64,000 bases of DNA, from the IMG/VR virus record IMGVR_UViG_3300047509_000270, positions 1 through 64,000 of that record; one strand, 5' to 3'. Positions 32,005 to 40,754 of the stretch are shown one piece after another. How positions within the stretch are numbered: position 1 is the stretch's first letter; the number at the start of each line of letters is the position of its first letter. The notes under the pieces are model-generated. The model saw only the letters and a program-made list of their open reading frames with translations. It was not told where the DNA came from and did no database searches. Position numbers and translations under genes: made by a program. The DNA is from a virus.

Positions 32005-32901
32005 ATGGCTGACGGCGGAATCGGAAACCAGTCCCCGGCGACGCTCTTCCAGGCTCGCCTCGACACGACCGACGGCGTCTCGAACACGCTGACGCTCGGC
32101 CAGTACCTCGGGAACAAGGTCGTCGTCTCGGGCGTCACGGTGAAGATTCCGGGCGCCGGTCTGACCAGGGGTATCGCCGACAATCTGATCGACCTGAACG
32201 GTGCCGATGCCGGATCAGCGCCGCTCGCCTCGACGCTCTATTTCGTCTACATCTCGAATAGGAAGGCGACGTTCTCTCCAGAGTCGATCCGGCTGTCGTC
32301 GCAGGCGCCGACGCCCGTCAATGGCGTCCGGTACCTCGGGACGTCCGGGAACAAGCTCAACTGGCGCTTCGTCGGCTGGGTGATGCCGAATGCGACGCCG
32401 CAGTTCGAGAGCAGCCAGACCTCCAGGCTGATCATCAATCTCTACAATCGCTTCTCCCTGGCGATGTACGCCAATCCAGCGTATCTCGACAACAATGCGG
32501 TCACGACGTACCCGGTCACCGCTGGAAACTGGACGACGCCCGCCGCCGCCGTCGGTCCTCCGACGATCTCGCAGCTTCAGTTCATCTCGAACGGACAGGA
32601 CGAAGTCAGTTATCTGATGGTCGGGCAGGGTGAAGGGAATCCGAACGGAACACCGATGATCGGCGTCGGAGAGGATTCCCAGACGAACGCATCCATGCAG
32701 GCCCAATTGGGCGCCGGAGGTGGACCCTTCGGAAGCATGACCGTCGGTAAGGACACCCTGTTCCCGGAGGGGCCCCATACGCTGGACATGCTGATCGCCG
32801 GTAGCGGCGGAAACGTTCTGTTTCTCTCGGACTTCGGGCGTATCCAGGGCGGCACCTTCGACACTCCGGCAACCTACATGACCGCTCGGGTCAGAGGATA
32901 A
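32005..32901 (+). CDS. Spike-like virion protein, 298 aa
   Basis: Begins MADGGIGNQSPATLFQ and is beta-rich throughout. Residues about 105-150 read RYLGTSGNKLNWRFVGWV, then SRLIINLYNRFSLAMY, a pattern found in a domain of phage virion and receptor-binding proteins (x-G-x-x-T-R-x-Y-L-G-T ... R-F-x-x-N-Y-Y-N-R). A globular Ser/Gly-rich C-terminal part follows. It is a divergent paralog of the next gene and shares its short Gly-rich N-terminus. Confidence 0.6.
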   Translation: MADGGIGNQSPATLFQARLDTTDGVSNTLTLGQYLGNKVVVSGVTVKIPGAGLTRGIADNLIDLNGADAGSAPLASTLYFVYISNRKATFSPESIRLSSQAPTPVNGVRYLGTSGNKLNWRFVGWVMPNATPQFESSQTSRLIINLYNRFSLAMYANPAYLDNNAVTTYPVTAGNWTTPAAAVGPPTISQLQFISNGQDEVSYLMVGQGEGNPNGTPMIGVGEDSQTNASMQAQLGAGGGPFGSMTVGKDTLFPEGPHTLDMLIAGSGGNVLFLSDFGRIQGGTFDTPATYMTARVRG

Positions 32902-32904
32902 CGT

Positions 32905-33966
32905 GTGGCGAAAGGCGGAAGCGGTCCCGGCATCGAAGAGAACAGCATCCTCGTCACGGGTGCCCTCTCCAACATCAACGAAGGGCGCCTGACCGTCGTA
33001 TCGGGACAGCCGAATCCGGTCGACGTGACCGGAGGCGGAGATCCGATCCAGGTCGGCACGGGCCAGAACTCCGCCACGCTCTACTACACGCCGTACGTCG
33101 GAAACAAAGTCCTGCTCTACTTCGGAGGTCACTGGAGCATCTTCACGACGGCGGAGATCTCTATCTCGAACGCCGGACTCGGCGACGGTCTGGATCCATC
33201 CGTCGGCCCTTACGACGTCTTCCTTTTCGGTGACGGCCTAGGGAACGTCCACCTGGAGTTCGGACCCGCCTACGCGCAGTTCACGCGCCCCGCGGGGCGC
33301 CTCATGCGTCAGGACGGGATCCTCGTCAAGAACGGCGACCCGACTAGGAAGTTCATCGGGACCATCTGCACGGTCGCGGTCGGGAACCACGTCGCGCCGT
33401 TCCTGTTCTGGGACGGATCGAACGTCAGGTTCGTCTCGAACTTCTACAACAAGATCATGAAGTACATGTGGGGCGAGCAGGGCTACCAGACCGGCGCGCT
33501 CCGGACGAAGGCTCTAAATGCCGCCGCCGCGGGGCAGTGGCAGATCCCGCTCTTCCTTGGTCTGTCCATCTCGGACTACACGTATCCCGGCCACATTGCG
33601 CCGATCGGGTCCGGAGATCCGATCTACGTCCAGTGGGTCGCCTGCGAGGCGCGGAACGTCCGGCTCGCGCCCAGCGCACTGATGGCTCTCAGTGGCGGCA
33701 CGAGGATGGGATTCGGAGTCGGCCTAAACCAGGGCGACGATCCGTACGACCCGACCCAGGTCATCAAGTCCTGCCAGACCGACCTGACGGAGATCAGCGA
33801 CTCCGTCGAGACTCAGTTCCTCTGTCCGCCCGGCGTCTTCACGGCGTGGATGGCATTCTTCGCGGACGGCGGGACATTCAACGCGAACTTCTTTCCGAAC
33901 GACGTCGCTCGTGGAGCTGCGGCATCGCCGTACCTGACGTATCTCCATGGCGAGATCGAAGTCTAG
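32905..33966 (+). CDS. Spike-like virion protein, 353 aa
   Basis: GTG start (MAKGGSGPGIEENSILVTG). Contains RQDGILVKNGDPTRKFIGT, then NVRFVSNFYNKIMKYMW, the clearer version of the phage structural domain also seen in the upstream gene. A C-terminal half (about 210-353) carries FLCPPGVFTAWMAFFADGG, and a beta-sandwich is likely. Probable host-contact or vertex protein. Confidence 0.65.
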   Translation: MAKGGSGPGIEENSILVTGALSNINEGRLTVVSGQPNPVDVTGGGDPIQVGTGQNSATLYYTPYVGNKVLLYFGGHWSIFTTAEISISNAGLGDGLDPSVGPYDVFLFGDGLGNVHLEFGPAYAQFTRPAGRLMRQDGILVKNGDPTRKFIGTICTVAVGNHVAPFLFWDGSNVRFVSNFYNKIMKYMWGEQGYQTGALRTKALNAAAAGQWQIPLFLGLSISDYTYPGHIAPIGSGDPIYVQWVACEARNVRLAPSALMALSGGTRMGFGVGLNQGDDPYDPTQVIKSCQTDLTEISDSVETQFLCPPGVFTAWMAFFADGGTFNANFFPNDVARGAAASPYLTYLHGEIEV

Positions 33967-33977
33967 AGGTAGCTAGC

Positions 33978-34358
33978 ATGGCTCAAGGTGGCGGATCCGG
34001 AGAGCTCATCGTCCAGACGTTGCCCCCTACCTACGCCTTCACGATCGACGGCAAGGTCACCGTTCGAGATCTGCTCACCGTACCGGGGAAGGGTCCGCAG
34101 GTCACCGGAGCGACCGGGCAGGTCGAAGTCGCACCGGTCGGCGCGGCGATCACGGCCGACGTCATCCTGGTCAATCGTTCCGACGGCTCGACCGTCGCGA
34201 CCCTCGGCACGCTGACGATTCCGGCCGGATCGCTCGAAGGCTCTATCGTCTTCGGGACTCCGAGATTCGTTCCACCGACTCGCGCACTGAAAGTATCCGT
34301 CACGCAGATCGGCTCTCCGGGAACGGAGGGCTCCGATCTCGTTATCCTTGTTTCGTAG
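33978..34358 (+). CDS. Small spike-base-like protein, 126 aa
   Basis: ATG at 33978: MAQGGGSGELIVQTLPPTYA. The MAxGG N-terminus matches 32005 and 32905. The remainder is beta (VTGATGQVEVAPVGAAITAD; TLGTLTIPAGSLEGSIVFG), resembling a phage fibre-associated beta-sandwich in which sugar-free carbohydrate-binding-like strands alternate. Part of the spike cluster. Confidence 0.55.
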   Translation: MAQGGGSGELIVQTLPPTYAFTIDGKVTVRDLLTVPGKGPQVTGATGQVEVAPVGAAITADVILVNRSDGSTVATLGTLTIPAGSLEGSIVFGTPRFVPPTRALKVSVTQIGSPGTEGSDLVILVS

Positions 34359-34369
34359 GATAGGCGCCG

Positions 34370-35068
34370 ATGCCGAGCCATTTCGACACGTTCACGGTAC
34401 CCCACACGGGTAGTTTCATCGCCGTCTGCGGCGCCGGGGGCGGGTCCGGCTTTCGAGGACAGAACTCTCCGTACCGCGGTGGTGGTGGAGGCTCCGGCGC
34501 GAAGGCGTCGAAGATCTTCGCGGAGGTCTTCGGCGACGTCCTGAGCATCCTCGTCCCGGATCCAGGGACGCACAATGTCCTCCAGGACGGATCGGATGCC
34601 GTCTACGCCTTCGCGAGGCCGCTGCACTGTACGGCGGCGGCCGGTAAGGCCCCTCAGTTTTTCGGACCCGTCGGGCTAGGTGGTGCGGCGATCAACTGCG
34701 TGGGCGACGTCATCGTGGCCGGAACAGACGGCGACGGACCGGTTCCGGACTTCACGGTCGGCGCGGGGCATACCGGGGGAGCGAGCCCTGATGGGACTCC
34801 GGGAGGAACAGGCGGCGCGGTCGACGATCCGACGGGCGGCCAGGACGGACCGTCTCCAGGCGCAGGCGGAGGCGGCGGCGGCAGCATGTCGGTCGCCGCG
34901 GCAAATGAGCATTCGGCCTGCAGCGGCGGATACGTCCTGGTCTACGACGCCGCGGACTGGCCGACCTATCCGGCCGGTCTGCCGACGGGATCGCCGATCG
35001 CGACGTACGGGACGCCGCCCCCTCCTCCACCTGTCATTGCAGGCAGAAAATCAGCCTTCGTAATGTAG
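34370..35068 (+). CDS. Glycine-rich virion surface protein, 232 aa
   Basis: MPSHFDTFTVPHTGSFIAVC leads into repeated Gly runs (GAGGGSGFRG; RGGGGGSG; GAGGGGGGSMS), the style of glycine-rich tips such as T4 gp38-like or polyglycine-II adhesins. The C-terminus is Pro-rich, YGTPPPPPPVIAGRKS. It closes the spike cluster; likely a receptor-binding tip. Confidence 0.6.
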   Translation: MPSHFDTFTVPHTGSFIAVCGAGGGSGFRGQNSPYRGGGGGSGAKASKIFAEVFGDVLSILVPDPGTHNVLQDGSDAVYAFARPLHCTAAAGKAPQFFGPVGLGGAAINCVGDVIVAGTDGDGPVPDFTVGAGHTGGASPDGTPGGTGGAVDDPTGGQDGPSPGAGGGGGGSMSVAAANEHSACSGGYVLVYDAADWPTYPAGLPTGSPIATYGTPPPPPPVIAGRKSAFVM

Positions 35069-35117
35069 AATGAATAAAGGAATTCGACCGGGGACAAGGA
35101 AAGGTTGGGTCTAATCG

Positions 35118-35393
35118 ATGGTACCTTTCGTGTCCATGATTCTGGATATCTCGGCGGTCGAGCCGCCGAGCGGCGCGATCAGCCCTCTCGCCTGGGCTAT
35201 CATCGTCGCCCTTTCGTTCGTCTGCGCGACGGCGATACCGGCGCTTTGGTACCGCGGGAACAAGATCCAGGATAAGATGTACGAGGACCTGAAGAAGTGT
35301 AACGAGAAGCGTCTCCAGTCCGAGGAGGACCAGCTCGGTCTCCTGAAGGTCCTGCGCCTCCAGATGGAGGCATCGAGAGGAGCCAAGAGATGA
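35118..35393 (+). CDS. Membrane-anchored coiled-coil protein, 91 aa
   Basis: One transmembrane helix (SPLAWAIIVALSFVCATAIPAL, residues about 22-43), then a charged heptad-rich helix (NKIQDKMYEDLKKCNEKRLQ). That layout resembles an inner-membrane spanin or a holin-accessory protein. A second ATG at 35136 is an alternative start. It is followed by 35390 with a four-base overlap and then, after a terminator, by a possible holin and a lipoprotein. Confidence 0.55.
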   Translation: MVPFVSMILDISAVEPPSGAISPLAWAIIVALSFVCATAIPALWYRGNKIQDKMYEDLKKCNEKRLQSEEDQLGLLKVLRLQMEASRGAKR

Positions 35394-35635
35394 CCGTACG
35401 CTCGAAGAGCACACTCAAGATGATCTGCGCGAAGGCCGGAATCGCGAACGTCGAGCTCACCAAGGAAGCCCAGAAGCTCATGGAGCTCTACGAGGACCCG
35501 AACGTCGCCCCGGAGCAGAAGCAGATCGTCAAGGCCGAGCTCGACCGGGCGATCGAGGAGCTCGAGAGCCGCGTGACGACCCGGCGGCTCCGGGAGTCGC
35601 GTGGAATCGTGGACCCGGAGACCACGTCCGAGTAA
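35390..35635 (+). CDS. Hypothetical helical protein, 81 aa
   Basis: MTVRSKSTLKMICAKAGIAN begins a short all-helical protein with EQKQIVKAELDRAIEELESR in the middle. Overlaps the stop of the membrane-coil gene (ATGA). Unknown function. Confidence 0.55.
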   Translation: MTVRSKSTLKMICAKAGIANVELTKEAQKLMELYEDPNVAPEQKQIVKAELDRAIEELESRVTTRRLRESRGIVDPETTSE

Positions 35636-35644
35636 GATCTACGT

Positions 35645-35670
35645 AACCGCCCGTCCCTAGCCGGGCGGTT
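35645..35670 (+). terminator. 9-bp hairpin after 35635
   Basis: AACCGCCCG (35645-35653) and CGGGCGGTT (35662-35670) pair perfectly, eight-base loop, followed by CTGATCC rather than a T-run. The next ~45 bases (GATCGGCGAGTACTGGCGGAAAG...) loosely resemble the leader repeat at 23156. Confidence 0.55.
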
Positions 35671-35742
35671 CTGATCCGGCGATCGGCGAGTACTGGCGGA
35701 AAGCCCGGGGCGGGCGGGAATATTGTCGATAGGAGGGTGCTT

Positions 35743-36000
35743 GTGAATATGTCCGATATCCTGGTGAAGGTGAAGCCGGTTCTGTACAAGGCGATCGTCG
35801 CCGCCATCACGATGGCGCTGATCAAGTTCCTCCCGAAGCTCGGCGTCACGATCACGCTGGACGACGCCAGGATGATCGCCGGTCTCGGCGGGACGATCAT
35901 CATCGGCATGGGCATGAACTGGGCCGCCAAGACGCACGCGACCATCATGAGCGAAGCGGCGCCCGACAGTGCGGGCGCCCCGCCGGAAACGAAACCTTAA
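35743..36000 (+). CDS. Small two-span membrane protein (holin-like), 85 aa
   Basis: GTG at 35743 is chosen because AGGAGG lies six bases upstream; GTG at 35737 is too close. The product MNMSDILVKVKPVLYKAIVA has hydrophobic segments around 12-30 and 45-62 (DARMIAGLGGTIIIGMGMNW) and a soluble Pro/Glu tail. Size and topology fit a class II holin, but no lysin was recognised nearby. Confidence 0.5.
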   Translation: MNMSDILVKVKPVLYKAIVAAITMALIKFLPKLGVTITLDDARMIAGLGGTIIIGMGMNWAAKTHATIMSEAAPDSAGAPPETKP

Positions 36001-36010
36001 GGAGATCCAA

Positions 36011-36355
36011 GTGAAGAAGACGGCATCGATCGTACTGCTCCTCGCCTTCGTCCTCTGCGCGCTGGTCTCGTGCAAGACGATCAACCGGGACGCTCTCGCC
36101 GCCTGGACGGCGGGCGACGTCGTCATCATGCAGGATCTCCAGGACTACCGAGCCGCCCAGGGAAAGCCCGCCGACGACGTGAAGGTGCATCTCGCGAAGG
36201 CCTTCGGCGAGATCACGGCCGACGAGGAGAACGCCCTCGTCGCCGAGACGCTCGCCGACATCCAGGCCGATCCGAAGCGGTCCGCCCAACGAAAAGCGTC
36301 CTATGCGACTCGCGTCTCGGCACACCTGAATCTTTTCAATTCCCTGAAACAGTAA
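36011..36355 (+). CDS. Lipoprotein, 114 aa
   Basis: GTG start seven bases after GGAG gives MKKTASIVLLLAFVLCALVS, then Cys: a signal peptide with a lipobox (LVSC) at residues 18-21. The mature part is helical (VHLAKAFGEITADEENALVA). Directly downstream of a holin-like protein, it could be an outer spanin, though it is helical and longer than usual and lacks the Pro-rich stretch typical of many. Confidence 0.65.
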   Translation: MKKTASIVLLLAFVLCALVSCKTINRDALAAWTAGDVVIMQDLQDYRAAQGKPADDVKVHLAKAFGEITADEENALVAETLADIQADPKRSAQRKASYATRVSAHLNLFNSLKQ

Positions 36356-36364
36356 GGAGCGAAC

Positions 36365-36733
36365 ATGGCCGATTCGATCAGCATCAGCGCCATCGCGAGT
36401 TCGATCCTGACCGACGCGAAGGGTCTTCTCGAGGCGAAGGCGACCGGCTTCCTGAAGGACCACCCGGATGCGCTCGCGCTCCTCGAGAAGGCGGCCTCGC
36501 AGGCGGCCGAGGCGATGCTCGATCTCGTGACCGAGACGGATCCGCAGAAGAAAGCGGAGATCCGGGACTCGTTCAACGACGACAAGGACGCTCTGAAGGA
36601 AGAGGGTTACTCGATCATCGTCGACGTCGAGGGGACGACGAAGTCGCTCTTCTGGACGATTCTGGAAGATATGGGTCGGATCACGCTGAATCTCGCTCCG
36701 ATCCTGCTCAAGAGCATCCCGATCCCGATCTAA
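36365..36733 (+). CDS. Hypothetical amphipathic protein, 122 aa
   Basis: MADSISISAIASSILTDAKG starts a mostly helical protein with Lys/Asp-rich centre and a hydrophobic C-terminus (RITLNLAPILLKSIPIPI) that could dip into a membrane. No family recognised; sits between the lipoprotein and the first large C-tail-anchored protein. Confidence 0.5.
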   Translation: MADSISISAIASSILTDAKGLLEAKATGFLKDHPDALALLEKAASQAAEAMLDLVTETDPQKKAEIRDSFNDDKDALKEEGYSIIVDVEGTTKSLFWTILEDMGRITLNLAPILLKSIPIPI

Positions 36734-36748
36734 CGAACGGAGAATCCG

Positions 36749-37828
36749 ATGCGAGTCTACGCCGAACCCGGCTACGGTCTCAGCGACATTGAGACCGAGG
36801 CGCTCCGGCGACTTTCGCCGCGCTCGCGCGCGCTCATTCTCGACGAGCTCGGTCATCCGGACTCGCACGGTACGATCCAGTGGGTCCTCCGTCAGCGTGA
36901 TCCGGAGAGAGCTCTCGCGAATGCCGTCGCCGAGAACGTCCATCAGGCGACTATCGATGTGGCGGCCGGAGGTCTCAGTGACGGGCTCGGCCGAAGCTTC
37001 TTCAAGAGGCTGGCGAGACTCCACCGGAAGATCTTTAACCGACTTGATCCCATCCGGAAGATCGCGTTCGGAGGGAAGAAGAAACACCGTGGCGGAGCTC
37101 CGATCGTGTCGCAACCCGCAGCTGCAGCCGCAACTCCCGCTTCGACGGACGCCTCGTCCACTCCTCCACTTCCCCCTCCTCAGCCTCCGCCTCCTCCTCT
37201 ACCGTCACCCGTTACATACGCCGCGCCTCCGGACTCCACGTCCTCGTACTCTCCGCCGCCGCAGGGTCCGGTCAACTACGTCCAGGAGCAGCCGCCTCCC
37301 GACGTCGCGTCTCCGCAGGCGATGCCGCCCGACGCGCCGCCGGTCCCGCTTCCGGCGCAGGTCGCGCCTCCTCCGACGCCCGCGGCGGCTCCGTCGTACG
37401 CGGAGAGCACCGACGAGACTACCGGACTCCCGTCGGCTGGCGGCTACACGCTGACTGTCGAGGGCCAGACGATCACGAACTATCCGGTCCCGCTCGGGAC
37501 ACTCTCGTCGCTCGTCCAGTCCGGAACGCAGCCCGGAGATCGTTTCGAGATCCTGGCCGACGGCGTCGGGACCGGCCTCCGCGTCCGGACGGCGGGCGGC
37601 TTCATCGCGATCCCGGACTCGATCCGCGCGCAGGTCATGGCGATGCCGCACGATCAGGTCCTCGCGCTCCTGACGCAGGCCGCTGCGAACGTCGCCGCGG
37701 CGGGCGGTCCGGACGGTCCGGCGCCGGTCCCGACGCCCGCCAGCTCCGGCGGCGGCACGACGGCGGTCCTGCTGGCGATCCTGGGCGGCGGCGCCGCCCT
37801 GGTCGCGTCGAAGGGGAAGCGTCGGTGA
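36749..37828 (+). CDS. Virion membrane protein: Pro-rich linker and C-tail anchor, 359 aa
   Basis: N-terminal helical domain (LSPRSRALILDELGHPDSHG), basic middle (FGGKKKHRGG), a long Pro-rich linker (about 138-215, including PPLPPPQPPPPPLPSP), a small beta domain (YTLTVEGQTITNYPVPLG) and a C-terminal helix TTAVLLAILGGGAALVASKG followed by KRR. One of a series ending in a Gly-rich membrane helix plus basic tail. Probably anchored in a virion membrane and reaching the capsid through the Pro-rich rod. Overlaps the next gene (GTGA). Confidence 0.6.
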   Translation: MRVYAEPGYGLSDIETEALRRLSPRSRALILDELGHPDSHGTIQWVLRQRDPERALANAVAENVHQATIDVAAGGLSDGLGRSFFKRLARLHRKIFNRLDPIRKIAFGGKKKHRGGAPIVSQPAAAAATPASTDASSTPPLPPPQPPPPPLPSPVTYAAPPDSTSSYSPPPQGPVNYVQEQPPPDVASPQAMPPDAPPVPLPAQVAPPPTPAAAPSYAESTDETTGLPSAGGYTLTVEGQTITNYPVPLGTLSSLVQSGTQPGDRFEILADGVGTGLRVRTAGGFIAIPDSIRAQVMAMPHDQVLALLTQAAANVAAAGGPDGPAPVPTPASSGGGTTAVLLAILGGGAALVASKGKRR

Positions 37829-39129
37829 GGTACGTCCGACGTCCCGGTCTCGGCTTCACGATCCCGGTCGACCCGACCGCCGGTCAGCGTGGCGGCGCGC
37901 CGATCACGTATCCGGGATACCAGTGCCAGATTCGCTACCTCGCCGACGGGACTGTTCAGTCGAACGGGACATCCGTCCGCCATACAATGGCGGGAGCTCC
38001 GTCCTGCGATCTGTCGTCTGGATGGGTCGACTATGACTTGTCGAAGCCGTTCAACGGCCTGAAGAAGTGGGTCGACGGGATCGAGTTCCAGTACAACGCC
38101 GTCGGTGGCGCCGGATTCATGGCGACGCCGATCGGCTGGAACATGACGACCGACGGTCAGCGTGAGTTCGGCGCCCGATCCGCCGCCCAGCGCGCGTCCG
38201 GCTCGTCCGCGGACGGGAGCCCCTACGCGCCTCTGCCTCCTGGAGTCGAGCAGACGACGCCGGTCGATCCACGGAACGTCAGCGATCCGGTCATGATGGA
38301 GTACGCCATCGCGAAGGACGCGGCCAGCCAGCACGCGCCGAGCGCGATCTACAGGATCTACGATCCGTTCACCTGGAAGGGCTATCAGGCGCTCCCGGAC
38401 GGCTTCCTGGAGCCGCAGGACGGCGGCGTCTGGGTGCTCGCCTCCGACAACGTCCTCGACGCCGTCCAGAAGCAGTTCGGCATCATGAAGGATCCCTGGT
38501 ACTGGATGGTCGCGACGCATCCGACGACCGGACAGCTGAGGCTCTTCCTGGCGGCCCGCGATCCGTCCCGGAGCACGATCTGGAGCAAGCTCGGCAAGAC
38601 CGGACCGCTCGTGATCTCGATCCTCGGGACCGTCCTGGCGCCGTTCACGTTCGGCGCCTCGTCCGCCGTCGCCGCCGTCGTCGACACGGCAATCGCGCTC
38701 GAGCAGAAGAAGGCCGCTGCGGCTGCCGCGGTACGGGCCGGAGACCATCAGGCCGCCGTCATGTCGCAGCAGGTCGCCGACCAGGAGGGTCAGGTCAACC
38801 AGCAGGCCGACGCGGTCTACCAGCAGAATCAGACCGCCTTCCTGGCGGCCGGATACACGTCGGACAAGTGGGCGGCCCTGACGCTCGACCAGAAGACGGC
38901 GCTGATCCAGCAGGCCGCCGCCGGTCAGCTCCAGCCGACGCCCGCCGCGGTCGCGGTCGCGCAGCAGACCCAGCAGGCGCTCGATCAGGCCGTCCAGGAC
39001 GCGACCGTCAAGGCCGGACTCGGCGTTCCGTCGACGCAGGCCGCGACGTCGTCCGGTGGGATCGGCTGGCTGCTCGCGATCCTGGGCGGCGGTGCCGCGC
39101 TCGCGGTGGCGGGCGGGAAGAAGCGATAG
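37825..39129 (+). CDS. Virion membrane protein with C-tail anchor, 434 aa
   Basis: GTG start (MRYVRRPGLGFTIPVD). The N-terminal 200 residues are beta-rich (GYQCQIRYLADGTVQSNGTS; WVDYDLSKPFNGLKKWVDGI). A hydrophobic segment PLVISILGTVLAPFTFGASS follows, then a long Gln/Ala-rich helix (about 290-400), then the anchor GIGWLLAILGGGAALAVAGG plus KKR, nearly the same as in the preceding protein (LLAILGGGAAL), suggesting shared ancestry or interaction of the anchors. Confidence 0.6.
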   Translation: MRYVRRPGLGFTIPVDPTAGQRGGAPITYPGYQCQIRYLADGTVQSNGTSVRHTMAGAPSCDLSSGWVDYDLSKPFNGLKKWVDGIEFQYNAVGGAGFMATPIGWNMTTDGQREFGARSAAQRASGSSADGSPYAPLPPGVEQTTPVDPRNVSDPVMMEYAIAKDAASQHAPSAIYRIYDPFTWKGYQALPDGFLEPQDGGVWVLASDNVLDAVQKQFGIMKDPWYWMVATHPTTGQLRLFLAARDPSRSTIWSKLGKTGPLVISILGTVLAPFTFGASSAVAAVVDTAIALEQKKAAAAAAVRAGDHQAAVMSQQVADQEGQVNQQADAVYQQNQTAFLAAGYTSDKWAALTLDQKTALIQQAAAGQLQPTPAAVAVAQQTQQALDQAVQDATVKAGLGVPSTQAATSSGGIGWLLAILGGGAALAVAGGKKR

Positions 39130-39738
39130 ATGGACCGGAACGTCGCGTACGCCCAGGCCCTCGCTACCGCCATGGCGGCCGACATCAGCTCACCTGCCGT
39201 CGCTGCCGCTCTCCAGAACGACGCCCTGACACGAGACCAGTTCACGTCGATCGTCTACCGGGACGTCGCGAAGGGTCTCCGCGGCGATCCGGGACCGGCG
39301 ATCTTCCCGAACGTCCGGGCGTTCGCCCGGCAGGTCGTAGACATCGGTGTCATCCGGACGAGAAAGTCGACCGGTCTGTCCGACACCTACTCGTCCGACA
39401 TCGGCGGAATCTCGGGACTCGTCGGCGCGATTGCCGGTGCGGTCGGCGCGATCTACAGCACGAAGATCAATACGGACGCCCAGAAGCAGCTGGCAACGAT
39501 CAAGGCGAACGAGGCCCAGATCGCGCAGAACTCCCAGACGATCGCCGCGAAGTCGGCCCTGATCCAGAACGCCACGTCGAACGGACTCCTCGTGGCGCCG
39601 ACCGGCTCGCTCGTCGATCCGTCCGCCGGGATCGTCACGGCCGGTCCGCTCGCCGCAGTCGGAGGACTTCCGGGCGTCGCGATCGGGACGGCGGCGATTG
39701 CGGTGCTGGTCGGCGGCTACTATGCGATGAAAGGATAG
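39130..39738 (+). CDS. Virion membrane protein with two hydrophobic segments, 202 aa
   Basis: Starts directly after the previous stop. Helical N-terminus (AYAQALATAMAADISSPAVA), a Gly/Ala hydrophobic segment (GGISGLVGAIAGAVGAIYST, about 98-117), a Gln/Ala/Asn-rich coiled region, and a C-terminal anchor PGVAIGTAAIAVLVGGYYAM. Resembles DNA-delivery or tube-forming membrane proteins in layout only. Confidence 0.55.
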   Translation: MDRNVAYAQALATAMAADISSPAVAAALQNDALTRDQFTSIVYRDVAKGLRGDPGPAIFPNVRAFARQVVDIGVIRTRKSTGLSDTYSSDIGGISGLVGAIAGAVGAIYSTKINTDAQKQLATIKANEAQIAQNSQTIAAKSALIQNATSNGLLVAPTGSLVDPSAGIVTAGPLAAVGGLPGVAIGTAAIAVLVGGYYAMKG

Positions 39739-39741
39739 ACC

Positions 39742-40668
39742 ATGCGTACGAGACACATCCGTCCCGTCCCGAGGCCCCGCGTCTTCCGCCAGGATCCGAC
39801 GATCCAGGTCAACGTTGCGACGATGATCCCGGACGGGATGCACGGCTACCACGACGAGGGCTGGCGCAGCGCGACGCTGATTCCGGACGGGATGCACGCG
39901 CACATGGTCGCCGACGACACGGCCTTCGCGACCGAGCCGGTCATCGCGAAGCTCGTCGTGAACGGGATGTCGCACGAGGAGGCCCGCTCGGTCGTCTGGG
40001 ACGCAGCCGAGCGAGTCCGGTCCGGTGCGACCTCCGGTCTCGGTATCGCGATCATGGTCGACAAGCGCGCCGCTCTCGACGCCGTCTTCCAGGACCTCCT
40101 GGCCCGCGGCATCTCGCCCGACCGGGCCAGGATCCTCGTCCACCGGGCGGCCATGCGCCGGGCCGGTCTGGCCGGACTCGGCGACGACGCGGCCGATGCC
40201 GCAGCGGCGGCCCGCCTCGCGGCGATCTCGGCCGCCGCGAAGGCCGCCCAGAACTCACACCAGTCGATGATCGCGAGCATGGCATCCTGGGAGGAGCGCG
40301 AGCCCGGCTGGGTCACGACCGACGACAACCTCCGCCTGAACTTCCAGGACCAGCTGACGGCGCTCGAGAACAATTTCGTCGCGAACGCGCTCCCGACGCT
40401 CGGCGTCGAGTTCCCGTACCAGATCGACCGGACCGATCCGGCCGGTGCGATCGTCCTGGCGGTCCGGGACGACATCCAGAACACGATCGACCTGCTCGAC
40501 GCCCGGAAGTCCCAGCAGGTCCTCCAGAAGACGATCTCGGACCTGTCGAAGGTCCCGCTGCCGTCGGCGCCGCCCAGCTTCAGCCTGAACCTGCCGGACG
40601 TCCCCTGGTACGTCTGGGCGGGCGGGGCGGGCGTCGGCCTGCTGGCGCTCAAGCAGATGCTCAAGTAG
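39742..40668 (+). CDS. Virion membrane protein with GYHDEGWR motif and C-tail anchor, 308 aa
   Basis: The N-terminus contains PDGMHGYHDEGWRSA and a second PDGMHAHM. The motif GYHxEGWR is shared with capsid protein 30853..31578, with near-identical DNA. The middle is Ala-rich and helical, with HEEARSVVWDAAERV and RARILVHRAAMRRAG as two similar helices. The C-terminus LPDVPWYVWAGGAGVGLLAL plus KQMLK is a membrane anchor. May link membrane and capsid. Confidence 0.6.
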   Translation: MRTRHIRPVPRPRVFRQDPTIQVNVATMIPDGMHGYHDEGWRSATLIPDGMHAHMVADDTAFATEPVIAKLVVNGMSHEEARSVVWDAAERVRSGATSGLGIAIMVDKRAALDAVFQDLLARGISPDRARILVHRAAMRRAGLAGLGDDAADAAAAARLAAISAAAKAAQNSHQSMIASMASWEEREPGWVTTDDNLRLNFQDQLTALENNFVANALPTLGVEFPYQIDRTDPAGAIVLAVRDDIQNTIDLLDARKSQQVLQKTISDLSKVPLPSAPPSFSLNLPDVPWYVWAGGAGVGLLALKQMLK

Positions 40669-40754
40669 GGGGTGAAAAGTCGATTCCTGCACAGTAGAAT
40701 AGTTCAGTCACGGCGGGTCGCGCCGTGGCGGGGTGGAAGAAGAAGGAGATAGGT

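Noticed and set aside
38868-40697. 609-codon rightward open frame
   Set aside because: Extremely Arg/Gly/Pro/Asp-rich; it is the shifted frame of 37825, 39130 and 39742, which have good starts, overlaps and membrane helices.
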